The position numbers were made by a program, and so were the translations under genes. A stretch of 64,000 nucleotides of DNA from Staphylococcus piscifermentans (GTDB lineage: Bacteria; Bacillota; Bacilli; Staphylococcales; Staphylococcaceae): positions 2,480,001-2,544,000 of the forward strand of contig NZ_LT906447.1 of NCBI RefSeq assembly GCF_900186985.1, read 5' to 3'. Under the pieces are notes generated by a model that saw nothing but the letters and a program-made list of their open reading frames with translations, was not told the DNA's origin and did no database searches. Below are positions 1 through 9,767 of this stretch, piece after piece; position 1 is the first letter of the stretch; the number at the start of each line of letters is the position of its first letter.

Positions 1-155
1 TGCAAGGTTTCGCGAACAATATGAATATCTTCGCTGATTGAAGATTTTGCTTGCTTAAATTTTTTCACGAAGTGTGTTAAAGGTATCAACTTATTAGGGT
101 GACTCATCAAGTAATGAGTCATATACACAATTCGCTCGCTTCGTTTATAACGCAC
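1..155 (-). CDS. purR: Purine operon repressor PurR, N-terminal part (cut by window edge)
   Basis: Only the first ~51 codons are in the window. The reverse strand reads from a GTG at 153-155 as MRYKRSERIVYMTHYLMSH and continues with a lysine-rich stretch ending in a KSSISED-type segment, which is the winged-helix N-terminus of PurR. PurR represses purine synthesis genes and is released by PRPP, which binds the phosphoribosyltransferase-like C-terminal domain not seen here. The GTG is chosen because a purine-rich GAAAGGAAGG element lies 6-8 bases upstream. The gene follows ispE by only 16 bases, so its ribosome site abuts the ispE stop and the two are probably co-transcribed. Confidence 0.85.
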   Translation of the reverse strand, partial: MRYKRSERIVYMTHYLMSHPNKLIPLTHFVKKFKQAKSSISEDIHIVRETL

Positions 156-171
156 AAGAATCCTTCCTTTC

Positions 172-1026
172 TTATCCTAGTAATCTGACTAAATAAACCT
201 CATTGCAGCACCCGTGCACTGCATTATATATATTCTGCGCTTGTTTATAGTGTTTGGCTAAGCTGTAGACGGTCGGACCGCTGCCGCTCATCAAGGCTGC
301 ATCTGCTCCGTTGTTCAGCATATTTTGTTTCAACTTGCGGATGTTCGGATGCATATCCATCGAAATCGATTCTAAACAATTTGAGAGCGTAGCACAAATC
401 GTTTCATAATCACTTGTTTCAATCGCCTCGATACATCTTTGCGTATTGTCTTGCTGATTGCATAATTCTCCGACTTGCAGTTCCTGAAAAACGCATGCTG
501 TAGAAATGCCGACATTCGGTTTAGCGATGACTACCCACGCTTTAGGCGGCTTCTTTAAGAGCTGCACCTTTTCTCCATGGCCTGTGCAGAGCGCTGTCTT
601 GCTGTAGATGCAAAAAGGAACATCCGAGCCGACTTGTGCCCCTAATTTACTTAATTCATCTAAACTGAGCTGCAGATTAAATAAGCGATTCATTGCGCGC
701 ATCGTCGCTGCAGCATCTGCTGAACCGCCGCCGAGCCCCGCAGACACAGGGATTTCTTTTTCTAAAGTAATCGTCACGCCTTCTTGGATATCATAAGTCT
801 GCTGCATCAATAATGCTGCCTGGGATGCCAGATTCTTAGCATTTTCTGGCACGAAATTATAATCCACTTGCACCACTACACGTTGATCTTGCCGCTTCTC
901 GACGGTAACACGATCATTCAAATCCACTGTTGTCATTACCATCTCAACTTCATGAAACGCATCATCTCGCTTGTAAAGCACATCTAATGTGAGATTAATT
1001 TTAGCAGGTGCCTTTTCGTATATCAT
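172..1026 (-). CDS. ispE: IspE-like GHMP kinase (4-diphosphocytidyl-2-C-methyl-D-erythritol kinase family)
   Basis: A 284-residue GHMP kinase. The ATP-binding glycine-rich loop [12 protein letters not shown] lies at residues 93-104, and the third GHMP motif, with [11 protein letters not shown], is close to the C-terminus. In MEP-pathway organisms IspE phosphorylates the 2-hydroxyl of CDP-methylerythritol. Staphylococci are known to make isoprenoids by the mevalonate pathway, so the substrate here is open although the family assignment is clear. The order veg - ispE - purR is the conserved Bacillales one. The ATG is preceded by a GGAGGGCGG-like ribosome site. Confidence 0.9.
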   Translation of the reverse strand: MIYEKAPAKINLTLDVLYKRDDAFHEVEMVMTTVDLNDRVTVEKRQDQRVVVQVDYNFVPENAKNLASQAALLMQQTYDIQEGVTITLEKEIPVSAGLGGGSADAAATMRAMNRLFNLQLSLDELSKLGAQVGSDVPFCIYSKTALCTGHGEKVQLLKKPPKAWVVIAKPNVGISTACVFQELQVGELCNQQDNTQRCIEAIETSDYETICATLSNCLESISMDMHPNIRKLKQNMLNNGADAALMSGSGPTVYSLAKHYKQAQNIYNAVHGCCNEVYLVRLLG

Positions 1027-1330
1027 ATTACCGCCCTCCTTTACGTAAAAATCATTTGAGATTGGAATAACTGTGCAGAGCGGTTGTCTCTCTCGACAAT
1101 CAATTCTTTACACAGAAAACGATGTGCAAAATATGCATTATCGCTATTATAACACGAACATTGAATGTATTCATAATGGTTAATGTTGCACTATTGAAGA
1201 AAATTTGAATGATTTGCCAGGATGGCGGAAGTGGTGTGAGTGTGAGGATGGGCGGTGTATGTAGAGGGCGGCAGACGAGGACAGTGTGGGTCGAGCGCGA
1301 GAGTTGGCGAGCGGCCGCGAGTTTCATTTC

Positions 1331-1499
1331 GAAAGTGTCTAGGCGCGGCAACTCCCGCCTAGACACTTTCGACCCTAACTGTATAGGCGCGGCAACTCCC
1401 GCCTAGACACTTTCGCCTCTAACTGTATAGGCGCGGCGACTCTGCCTAGACACTTTCGCCTCTAACTGTATAGGCGGACGGCCAGAACCTAGACACTTA
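1331..1499. repeat. Tandem ~44-bp palindromic repeat array (four units, last degenerate)
   Basis: Units begin at 1341, 1385, 1429 and 1472, with spacings of 44, 44 and 43 bases. Each begins AGGCG, has a short loop, a CGCCT or GCCT arm, the invariant CTAGACACTTTCG (CTAGACACTT in the last unit) and, in the first three, a CTAACTGTAT tail. The first unit with its left flank forms a perfect 15-bp inverted repeat: GAAAGTGTCTAGGCG at 1331-1345 against CGCCTAGACACTTTC at 1356-1370. The fourth unit has lost most of the inner stem. The CTAGACACTT core recurs in another hairpin pair near 28,250. Confidence 0.9.
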
Positions 1500-1567
1500 A
1501 TCACCCGACTTGCATAACCAACGCCCGAATCAACACTAAGCCTTCTCGCCACTTCAAAAATCGCAAC

Positions 1568-1601
1568 AAAAAAGGAATCCTGCCCACAGGATTCCTTTTT
1601 T
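1568..1601 (-). terminator. Bidirectional-type terminator after veg
   Basis: A perfect stem: AAAAAAGGAATCCTG pairs with CAGGATTCCTTTTTT across a 4-base loop. It has an oligo-T run on both strands. It lies 46 bases beyond the veg stop and would end leftward transcripts. Confidence 0.85.
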
Positions 1602-1647
1602 CAACGAAGCAATAACTGCTTCCAATATTCATTTCAATCTAATCTGA

Positions 1648-1911
1648 CTAGTGTGCAACTGCTTCATGGTGATTATCGTCTACAAAAGAAACTTGTACGT
1701 TCTCAGTTAACACATCTGTGTATGTATAGGATACACGTTCAAAGTTGTGTTTGTCTTGGTCTAATTCGACAATGAAAACTGCGGGATAAGTTTCAGCTAA
1801 AACTCCGCAACGTTCGATTGTTTTCTTACGACCACCATTTGCTTTAAGTACAATACGGTTTCCTAAATGACCATCAAGTGCATTTTTGATGTCCCAAATT
1901 GATTTTGGCAT
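1648..1911 (-). CDS. veg: Veg family protein
   Basis: An 87-residue protein of the small, conserved Veg family, starting [18 protein letters not shown] with a basic KANGGRKKT segment at residues 23-31. Length fits the family. In Bacillus subtilis Veg stimulates biofilm matrix gene expression through inhibition of SinR; staphylococci lack that circuit, so the role here is unknown. The ATG follows AGGTGGAG. It has its own near-consensus promoter and its own terminator, so it is probably an abundant single-gene transcript, like the strongly expressed veg of Bacillus. Confidence 0.9.
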   Translation of the reverse strand: MPKSIWDIKNALDGHLGNRIVLKANGGRKKTIERCGVLAETYPAVFIVELDQDKHNFERVSYTYTDVLTENVQVSFVDDNHHEAVAH

Positions 1912-1936
1912 ATTGCTCCACCTCGCTACAAGTTGT

Positions 1937-1966
1937 ATTATAACACGTTTGCAGCGATTAAGTCAA
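1937..1966 (-). promoter_or_regulatory. Strong sigma-A promoter of veg
   Basis: On the minus strand TTGACT (1961-1966), an 18-base spacer, and TATAAT (1937-1942). The veg promoter of B. subtilis is a classic strong vegetative promoter, and this copy is also near consensus. Confidence 0.85.
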
Positions 1967-2010
1967 ATAAAATTTAAATTTTAACAATGTAAAAGCGTCA
2001 TGTCAATATT

Positions 2011-2901
2011 TTAAAATTCTAATTCCGGGAATTTTTTCAAGTTATTGAACAAATTCGCAAATTCTTTGATAGATAGCGTTTCACCACGGCGTCTCGGATC
2101 AATACCGCCGTCTTCTAACCAGTCTTTTATCAAGTCTTTTTTCTTTTTCCCATCAAAAAATAAACTCTGATAGTTGTTCGCAATGGTTTTACGACGTTGA
2201 CTGAAAGCAGCTTTCGTCATCTTGAAGAAGCGGTCTTCATCATCCACTGCCACTATCGGCTCCGAGCGTTTCATCAATTTTACTACAATCGAATCCACAT
2301 TCGGCGGCGGCATAAAGACCGTCTTCGGCACTGTCAACACTTTCGACGTTTCTGTATAATACTGCGCTACAATTGATAAAGAACCATAAGCTTTAGTGCC
2401 GATTTCAGCATTCAGCCGCTCTCCGACTTCTTTTTGCATCATGACCACATAGCCGTCAATCGGCAGCGTCTTCGACATAAGATTCAATAAAATCGGTGTC
2501 GTAATATAATATGGAAGATTGGCCACCACCATAATTTTGTCGCAGTCAGACAAATGCGTTTGGACAGCTTCTACTACATCAGCTTTCAAAATATCCTCAT
2601 TAATAACCGTTACATTGTCATAATCCGACAACGTATCTTCCAATACTGGAATAAGACGTTGGTCAATTTCAAATGCAACTACCTTCTTCGCATGTTTCGC
2701 CAACTGTTCCGTCAATGAACCCATACCAGGGCCGACTTCAATAACGCCTGTATGTTCATCAATGTCGCTCGCGTCAATAATCTTTTGAATAATATTCACA
2801 TCAATTAAGAAATTCTGTCCCAGGCTTTTTTTGAAATCAAATTGATATTTGTCCAGCAAAGCTCTCGTACGCGTTGGTGTTGCTATATCTTTCTTCTTCA
2901 C
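2011..2901 (-). CDS. rsmA: 16S rRNA dimethyladenosine methyltransferase RsmA (KsgA)
   Basis: A 296-residue SAM-dependent enzyme that dimethylates two adjacent adenines near the 3' end of 16S rRNA. The SAM motif [16 protein letters not shown] is at about 53-68, the acidic FEID at 77-80, and the catalytic NLPYYI motif at 128-133. The N-terminal [10 protein letters not shown] is also typical. The start is GTG at 2899-2901, immediately following the TAA of rnmV (2902-2904), so translation is coupled. The rnmV-rsmA pair is conserved in Firmicutes. Confidence 0.95.
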   Translation of the reverse strand: MKKKDIATPTRTRALLDKYQFDFKKSLGQNFLIDVNIIQKIIDASDIDEHTGVIEVGPGMGSLTEQLAKHAKKVVAFEIDQRLIPVLEDTLSDYDNVTVINEDILKADVVEAVQTHLSDCDKIMVVANLPYYITTPILLNLMSKTLPIDGYVVMMQKEVGERLNAEIGTKAYGSLSIVAQYYTETSKVLTVPKTVFMPPPNVDSIVVKLMKRSEPIVAVDDEDRFFKMTKAAFSQRRKTIANNYQSLFFDGKKKKDLIKDWLEDGGIDPRRRGETLSIKEFANLFNNLKKFPELEF

Positions 2902-3453
2902 TTAACCTTCACTTCCTTCATCTTCATTTAATGCAGCACGCACATCTGCCTCTGTATAACCGAAAGCATTCAACTTCTTGAGCAATTGTTTGCCGTTAGA
3001 ATGCCCGATATGTAACTTGCGTCCCAATACCTCGCGTTTATGACGCGCATCAGGCCCGACAATCAAACCTAAATCAATCAACACATCCTTGCTGATTGAT
3101 TCCATACCCTCTTCAAAAGGAGAAGACACATGCATGAGCGCTTCTCTGATATCTTCAAACGCCGCATGCTCTACCCCGATTTTGCCACGCTTATTTTTAG
3201 CCTTCTCACGGTCAATATACGCATGTTTCACACCCGCCACATGTTCGCGAATCGTATTTCGGATTTTATCACCCGGGAAATCCGGATCGGTCAACACAAT
3301 CACACCCCGCGTTGCCTGCGCATTACGAATAATCTCTAACGTTTCCTGATTAATCGCACTGCCATTCGTCTCAATCGTGTCACATTCCACCGCACGTTGC
3401 ACACGCTCCGTATCATCTCGGCCTTCAACCACGATAAATTCATTGATTTTCAT
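2902..3453 (-). CDS. rnmV: Ribonuclease M5 (5S rRNA maturation)
   Basis: A Toprim-domain nuclease that trims 5S rRNA precursor with the help of ribosomal protein L18. The 183-residue protein starts MKINEFIVVEGRDDTERV, with the Toprim glutamate at residue 10, and has the second Toprim motif DPDFPGDKIR in the middle. The open frame extends upstream to 3618, but the ATG at 3451-3453 is preferred: it follows AAAGGTG at good distance, begins exactly where the family begins, and the upstream extension looks non-coding. Its stop abuts the rsmA start codon. Confidence 0.92.
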   Translation of the reverse strand: MKINEFIVVEGRDDTERVQRAVECDTIETNGSAINQETLEIIRNAQATRGVIVLTDPDFPGDKIRNTIREHVAGVKHAYIDREKAKNKRGKIGVEHAAFEDIREALMHVSSPFEEGMESISKDVLIDLGLIVGPDARHKREVLGRKLHIGHSNGKQLLKKLNAFGYTEADVRAALNEDEGSEG

Positions 3454-3605
3454 ATTCTCGTCACCTTTCACAGTGTTAACTTTAATACTATACCATATCT
3501 TCTTTCTTGAAAAATAAAACCTTGGAAAGTTGGGGGACACTTTTTTATGACACTTAACCTTGCGATATTTACTAATAAGCATTGTTGTTATTAAGGTATT
3601 TTGCT

Positions 3606-3634
3606 TTGACTCTTGCAATGAATACTGCTATATT
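3606..3634 (+). promoter_or_regulatory. Promoter of putative antitoxin RNA
   Basis: TTGACT (3606-3611), 17-base spacer, TATATT (3629-3634). It points rightward into the 3' part of the small toxin gene and has no open reading frame behind it, as expected for an antisense RNA. Confidence 0.65.
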
Positions 3635-3640
3635 TAAATT

Positions 3641-3750
3641 AAACAAGGGACAACATGGTCTCAACATGTCATCCCTCTAGGCCCGTTAAAAAGACGGTGG
3701 CTTTCGGTTACTATTATAACCATTCAACCAAAGTTGGATGGTTATTTTTT
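3641..3750 (+). ncRNA. Putative antisense antitoxin RNA (type I toxin-antitoxin)
   Basis: Inferred RNA of about 110 nt from the promoter at 3606-3634 to a factor-independent terminator, AACCATTCAAC / GTTGGATGGTT (3719-3744) followed by ATTTTTT. It contains a second hairpin, AGGGACAACATG / CATGTCATCCCT (about 3646-3674). The RNA is convergent with the toxin transcript and complementary to its 3' part, the layout of txpA/ratA- and Fst-type modules. The exact 5' end is a guess from promoter spacing. Confidence 0.55.
3645..3675 (-). terminator. Putative terminator of the toxin mRNA
   Basis: On the minus strand, AGGGATGACATG pairs with CATGTTGTCCCT across a short loop, followed by TTGTTTAATTT. 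It would end the toxin transcript after it has overlapped the antisense RNA. Confidence 0.5.
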
Positions 3751-3757
3751 ATGATAC

Positions 3758-3835
3758 TTAATCCTTGCGGTGTTCGCTAATAAGGATTAAACCTATAATC
3801 GTTAATATGACCATAAGCATTTCATAATCACTCAT
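3758..3835 (-). CDS. Putative holin-like membrane toxin (type I TA), 25 aa
   Basis: The reverse strand from the ATG at 3833-3835 encodes MSDYEMLMVILTIIGLIL, then a short charged tail (ISEHRKD). A short acidic N-terminus, one hydrophobic helix and a charged end is the pattern of the 'putative holin-like toxin' peptides of staphylococci and other Firmicutes, which depolarise the producing cell's membrane. A GAGAGGA ribosome site lies 6-7 bases upstream. The gene is convergent with a likely antisense RNA, and its promoter overlaps a LexA-like box. It could be a chance ORF, but hydrophobicity, Shine-Dalgarno site, promoter and paired terminators together make that unlikely. Confidence 0.7.
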   Translation of the reverse strand: MSDYEMLMVILTIIGLILISEHRKD

Positions 3836-3918
3836 TATGTGTCCTCTCTGGAGTTGTGCATCATAGGCATCACCCCTTTAAATGGGTTAGCCACCATCTA
3901 TCCAACTTGCTTAAAAAG

Positions 3919-3947
3919 ATTATACCACAAACAGAACGTACGTTCTT
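3919..3947 (-). promoter_or_regulatory. Toxin promoter with LexA (SOS) box
   Basis: On the minus strand the -10 is TATAAT (3919-3924). The region 17 bases upstream, where the -35 would be, is covered by the palindrome AGAACGTACGTTCT (3933-3946). Its core GAAC-N4-GTTC is the Gram-positive LexA (DinR) box, consensus CGAAC-N4-GTTCG. A repressor there would block RNA polymerase directly. Confidence 0.65.
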
Positions 3948-3991
3948 GTTCGGAGCTAAATAATTTAAATAAAGTTTTACTACTCATTAAA

Positions 3992-4019
3992 AAGAACCAC
4001 TCTTTTCAGAATGGTTCTT
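3992..4019 (-). terminator. Terminator after tatD
   Basis: Arms AAGAACCA and TGGTTCTT enclose a partly paired loop. On the minus strand a short T-run follows. It sits 13 bases past the tatD stop. Confidence 0.6.
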
Positions 4020-4032
4020 ACCCTTCTTTTCT

Positions 4033-4806
4033 TTATTTTTCCAAATTAAACAAGCGTTCAGCGTTTTCTGTCGTTTGCTTAGCAACTTCTTCATAGCTGA
4101 TACCGCGCAACTCTGCAATTTGTTCTGCGACCAGCGTAACACGCATCGGCTCATTGCGTTTGCCGCGATAAGGATGCGGTGACAAGTAAGGTGCATCTGT
4201 TTCCACTAACAAGCGATCTAACGGCACGTGTTTCGCCACTTCTTTCGGTTGTTTCGCATTCTTGAAAGTAACAGGGCCGCCTAGTGAAATGTAGAAGCCA
4301 AGCTTGTTGATGACAACGTCCGCAATTTCAGGCGAACCACTGAAACTATGCATAATACCGCCCACTTCTTCAGCATGTTCCTCCATCAAGATGTCCACAC
4401 AATCTTGCGTCGCTTCACGGTTATGAATCACAATCGGCAAGTTGACACGTTTCGCCAATGCAATCTGCTTACGAAAGACTTCTTTTTGAACATCTTTAGG
4501 TGATTTATCCCAGTGATAATCCAAGCCCATTTCGCCAATACCGATAACTTTCGGATGCTTAGCCAAATCTTCAATCCACTGTTCACGTTCCTCAGTATAA
4601 TCAATCGCATCGACAGGATGCCAACCAATAATCGCATACAAGAAATCATATTGATCCACCAATTCCATTGCACGCTCAATCGTAGGCGTATCAAAGCCCA
4701 CCACAAACATGCGGTCGACCCCTGCTTCACGCGCACGGTCAATCACTTCTTGCAAATCCTCATCATATTGTTCGTCGTTTAAATGTACATGTGTATCAAT
4801 TAACAT
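4033..4806 (-). CDS. tatD: TatD family metal-dependent hydrolase (DNase)
   Basis: A 257-residue TIM-barrel amidohydrolase with a two-metal site: DTHVHL at the N-terminus, GEMGLDYH in the middle, IHNREA, and the late ETDAPYLSPHP. Family members are 3'-5' exonucleases acting on single-stranded DNA and RNA and are implicated in DNA repair and DNA degradation. An open frame continues 24 codons upstream, but the ATG at 4804-4806 follows AAAGGAG and gives the family N-terminus MLIDTHVHL. It lies downstream of metG, as in other staphylococci. Confidence 0.92.
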   Translation of the reverse strand: MLIDTHVHLNDEQYDEDLQEVIDRAREAGVDRMFVVGFDTPTIERAMELVDQYDFLYAIIGWHPVDAIDYTEEREQWIEDLAKHPKVIGIGEMGLDYHWDKSPKDVQKEVFRKQIALAKRVNLPIVIHNREATQDCVDILMEEHAEEVGGIMHSFSGSPEIADVVINKLGFYISLGGPVTFKNAKQPKEVAKHVPLDRLLVETDAPYLSPHPYRGKRNEPMRVTLVAEQIAELRGISYEEVAKQTTENAERLFNLEK

Positions 4807-4920
4807 CGAAATAACTCCTTTCAATTCTCCTTTGAAAAAAATCCGGGAAAGTCGCTTGTCTCTGTAAGAGTGCCACACTTCTTACTTACCCGTTTTCCAA
4901 GAAACAGATGACAAAACAAG

Positions 4921-4956
4921 ACGGCGACGTTTACAGCTGTTGCTGCAGCGCCGCCT
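4921..4956 (-). terminator. Terminator after metG
   Basis: GGCGGCG pairs with CGTCGCC around an internal CTGCAGCAACAGCTG hairpin, followed on the minus strand by TTGTTTT. Confidence 0.6.
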
Positions 4957-4979
4957 CTGATTTAATTAAAGTGTTCTGT

Positions 4980-7007
<2,028 letters not shown>

Positions 7008-7013
7008 TTATTT

Positions 7014-7042
7014 AATATATCTAAATTTCGTCCTTATTTCAA
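7014..7042 (-). promoter_or_regulatory. Promoter of metG
   Basis: Minus strand TTGAAA (7037-7042), 17-base spacer, TATATT (7014-7019), about 30 bases before the start codon. Confidence 0.65.
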
Positions 7043-7059
7043 TGCAGAGACCGCTTCAA

Positions 7060-7363
7060 CCTTAGTACTTCGAGTATCTAAGTAACATTTGTCTTGCGCA
7101 ATCTGTGCTTTGTTAATTTGCAAAAAATAAGTTGTATTTGTATCTCACATTATTAAGTCATACAGTTTAATTGTAACAATTCTAGAGAGCGGTGCATATG
7201 AAAAGGAATAGAATCTTGCGGAAATTCGAAAAGATTCTATTCCTCTGAATCTCGGAAAAGATAAACAAGTATAAAAAAGCTTATAAAATTATTGTTTATG
7301 AACCGATTAAATCGAAAGACAGCTTTCAAAAAACAATAGAATCTGTTTCTTTCCTCCTCTATA
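7060..7363. repeat. Lipase-metG intergenic region with a 14-bp perfect inverted repeat
   Basis: AGGAATAGAATCTT (7204-7217) and its exact complement (7231-7244) flank a 13-base loop. There is no T-run on either strand, so it is not a typical terminator. The fragment AATAGAATCT recurs once more near 7337. No coding sequence is supported in this gap. Confidence 0.7.
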
Positions 7364-7396
7364 TAAAAAAACACCGTCATCTCTCGACAACGATGT
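7364..7396 (-). terminator. Terminator after the lipase gene
   Basis: Minus-strand ACATCGTTGTC pairs with the GATGACGGTGT arm (with G-U pairing), followed by TTTTTTTATAT. It lies shortly beyond the lipase stop. Confidence 0.75.
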
Positions 7397-7421
7397 CTCT
7401 CTGCATTAATTGTCTATTCCT

Positions 7422-9593
7422 TTAAACTTCCGCTTCTTCCACTTTCATCATATTATGAATCAGTCCCGCATAAAACTGCTGCAGTTCTATGCCTGTATGT
7501 TTGAAATCCAAAGCATCTAACCCTACGAAATCTAAGTGATCCCAACCTTTCATAACTGGTGTCACTTGCCAAATCCCTTTTTTCAAACCATCAGTAAAGT
7601 CTGTAAATGCTTGTCCTGTCGGATAGAGCGATGACACTACAGACACAATACCATCATTAGGACGTACTGCCTTATTCGGCTCGCTGCCGATAATTCGACT
7701 CGTGGTATCGAACAGGAAGAATTGCCCAACATCTGATACATAATTACCTGTAAGACCTTCATGGCTTGCTAATCCAGTATAAGTGGTATAAGTAATATTC
7801 GGATTTAATGGCGTATTTTTATTCAGTTCTTCAGAACCTTTGGAAGTTAAATCATACATGGCATTATCGTCCGTTTTCCATAATGCACTCTCTGAGACAC
7901 GCTTCATATAATCAATATAAAATTCATTCGCTTCTTGTTTAAAGCCCCATTTTTCAAAACCAAAATCAATATTTGCAAGTTTACCGCCGCCCATACGTCC
8001 AAGTGCATATACGATATCTTTGAAAGCCTGTTGATTGCCGACACGATCTGCTGCAGCTGAACCGTTATGCGGTGTGCCTAGAGTGGTAATAGAAGAAATC
8101 ATATTATCTTGGCCGCCTTCAAATAGCGGTGAAATAGTACCTCCATGCGCACGTTGATATTCAATTTCATCTTGATTGCCGAAGCGTAAGAAGTGCTCCA
8201 TTAAACGGATCGTCTGACCGCCCATGCTATGTCCGACTAAATGTACTTTCTGACCTGGCTGCCACTCTTTAAACACACCTTCATAAGTACGGCCATAACG
8301 TGCATGTCCATATTTCTCAGCATGTGCTGCTCCATAATCCACAGTGCCGCCTTTAATATAATAATAAAGTTCTACTGCACGATCATAGTTGCTGCTGAAA
8401 GCACCGACACTAGCTTCATAAGCTTTATATCCTTTTTCTCTCAATCCATCAACTACACGATATTTGTCGCCACCCCAGTAATTAGGGTATAAATCAGGTT
8501 TGATGTCACCTACAAATCCCATGAAGCCATGCACAAATATAACTGGATATTTATTAACCGCTTGGGCTTGTTCAGCTTTTGTTCCACTTACAGCAGATGG
8601 AGTTGCAGAGGATTGTTGTTGCGTTCGGTTATTTGTATTTGCCGCCTGGGGTGTTGATAACTTCGGTGATTTCTTCTCATTAGGTTGTTTTGTTTCTGTA
8701 GGGAGCCCCGGGGCAGAAGTTGTAGTTACATGCGGCTTTGTCTGAGGTGTTTCCTTCACAGGGGTCTGCTCCTTATCAACCGCTTCCTTCTTTTTATCAG
8801 TCACTGAAACTGAAGAGATATTGTCGGATGAATCGGTTGTTGTCTGAGGTGAGACTTCTTTAATAGGTGGTGTTGGTGCAGGCACTTTATTCACTTGCGT
8901 TGATTCATCATTAATTTTTTCTATAGGTGGAGCAACTGTATTTTCTTGGTTTTTCGATTCTTTTAGTGCAGCAGGTTTAACATTTTGGGTTTTATTCTCT
9001 GTAGCCACCGACTCTTCTTGTGCTCCAGCCTTTTCAACTGGTGTACTTTTTTCAGAGATTTGATTTTGTGCTGGAGTTTCAGCTGCTGGCGAAACTTGGC
9101 TTTGCTGTGTAGTTTGGTTCGTTACCCTTTCAGTGGAATCCGTTTCTTGCTTCTTATCGTTCTGTTGTGTCGCTGGCTGTAATTCAGTTTGCGGTTGTTC
9201 ATCAGTAGATTTTTGCATCGTTTCAGATGGCCTGTAATCTTCTTCAAACGATTTCGGGGCAGGATTTATCTTAGGTGCTGGCGCCTCCGCAGTAGAAGTA
9301 GAAGCAGGTTCCGGTACCTTTGTCGCAACCTCCTCTTGCGCATTTACCTGAGTTGACGCTTGTTGGTTTGCAGAAGATTGATTATTGTGTGTCGACGATG
9401 TAGGCTGCAGCTCAACTTCAGTCTGTGCATGTGGTTGAGACGTCACTTTCTCTCCCATCTCTGCAGTTTGCTCTGCCGCATTTGCGCTATTTCCTGCCGT
9501 TAAGAAAGCCACTGTCGCTACAAGTGCAGACGCAGCACCCACTGTATATTTACGAATTGCATATCTGTTTCTTGTACTATTATTTCTCTTCAT
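7422..9593 (-). CDS. lip: Secreted YSIRK-type glycerol ester hydrolase (lipase) precursor
   Basis: A 723-residue pre-pro-lipase. A YSIRK-type signal ([18 protein letters not shown], residues 11-28) directs secretion near the septum, with likely cleavage after the NANA of about 36-39. Residues ~40-340 are a low-complexity Gln/Thr/Pro/Glu-rich propeptide, typical of staphylococcal lipases, where it acts in folding and is removed outside the cell. The mature alpha/beta-hydrolase starts near YPVIFVHGF (349-357). The probable triad is Ser456 in GHSMGG, Asp647 in NDGIVS and His686 in WDHLDFVG. It hydrolyses triglycerides and perhaps phospholipids. It has its own promoter and terminator between two housekeeping genes, so it is probably a lineage-specific insertion. 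Confidence 0.95.
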   Translation of the reverse strand: MKRNNSTRNRYAIRKYTVGAASALVATVAFLTAGNSANAAEQTAEMGEKVTSQPHAQTEVELQPTSSTHNNQSSANQQASTQVNAQEEVATKVPEPASTSTAEAPAPKINPAPKSFEEDYRPSETMQKSTDEQPQTELQPATQQNDKKQETDSTERVTNQTTQQSQVSPAAETPAQNQISEKSTPVEKAGAQEESVATENKTQNVKPAALKESKNQENTVAPPIEKINDESTQVNKVPAPTPPIKEVSPQTTTDSSDNISSVSVTDKKKEAVDKEQTPVKETPQTKPHVTTTSAPGLPTETKQPNEKKSPKLSTPQAANTNNRTQQQSSATPSAVSGTKAEQAQAVNKYPVIFVHGFMGFVGDIKPDLYPNYWGGDKYRVVDGLREKGYKAYEASVGAFSSNYDRAVELYYYIKGGTVDYGAAHAEKYGHARYGRTYEGVFKEWQPGQKVHLVGHSMGGQTIRLMEHFLRFGNQDEIEYQRAHGGTISPLFEGGQDNMISSITTLGTPHNGSAAADRVGNQQAFKDIVYALGRMGGGKLANIDFGFEKWGFKQEANEFYIDYMKRVSESALWKTDDNAMYDLTSKGSEELNKNTPLNPNITYTTYTGLASHEGLTGNYVSDVGQFFLFDTTSRIIGSEPNKAVRPNDGIVSVVSSLYPTGQAFTDFTDGLKKGIWQVTPVMKGWDHLDFVGLDALDFKHTGIELQQFYAGLIHNMMKVEEAEV

Positions 9594-9634
9594 TTTAGAT
9601 GTCTCCTATCTTCGGTGTCTCTCACTAAAGAAAA

Positions 9635-9662
9635 ATAATTAACGCTATCCCATTTATTTCAA
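9635..9662 (-). promoter_or_regulatory. Putative promoter of the lipase gene
   Basis: Minus-strand TTGAAA (9657-9662), 16-base spacer, AATTAT (9635-9640). The start codon then follows a TAGGAGA ribosome site. The -10 is weak. Confidence 0.45.
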
Positions 9663-9697
9663 GAAAAAAACTGTGTATCTATAAAATAGCACAGTTT
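9663..9697 (-). terminator. Terminator after rsmI
   Basis: Minus-strand AAACTGTG pairs with CACAGTTT, followed by a seven-base T-run. It ends the rsmI group and lies immediately before the lipase promoter. Confidence 0.75.
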
Positions 9698-9767
9698 AAT
9701 TTCATATATCTACTTTTATATAAAAGTTTACAAAAACAAAAATATTTTTATCTAAATCTTATTAAAA

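Larger units (their letters stand above)
1027..1647. other. Long intergenic region between veg and ispE
   Basis: About 620 bases without a credible gene. Short open frames here overlap each other and lack family features. Three zones are visible: a G-rich, CpG-rich stretch at about 1210-1320, whose composition differs strongly from the AT-rich flanks; the tandem palindromic array at 1331-1499; and the veg terminator at 1568-1601. Confidence 0.7.

Noticed and set aside
1100-1406. Open frames on both strands in the repeat array region
   Set aside because: They run through palindromic repeats, lack ribosome sites and family features, and overlap each other.
2902-3618. Longer 238-residue form of RNase M5
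   Set aside because: The upstream 55 codons have no family similarity, and the ATG at 3453 has the ribosome site and standard N-terminus.
3839-4096. 85-codon plus-strand ORF across the toxin promoter
   Set aside because: It reads through the LexA box and tatD terminator on the opposite strand and has no ribosome site.
8241-9182. Plus-strand ORFs opposite the lipase gene
   Set aside because: Shadows of a low-complexity coding region; no start signals.
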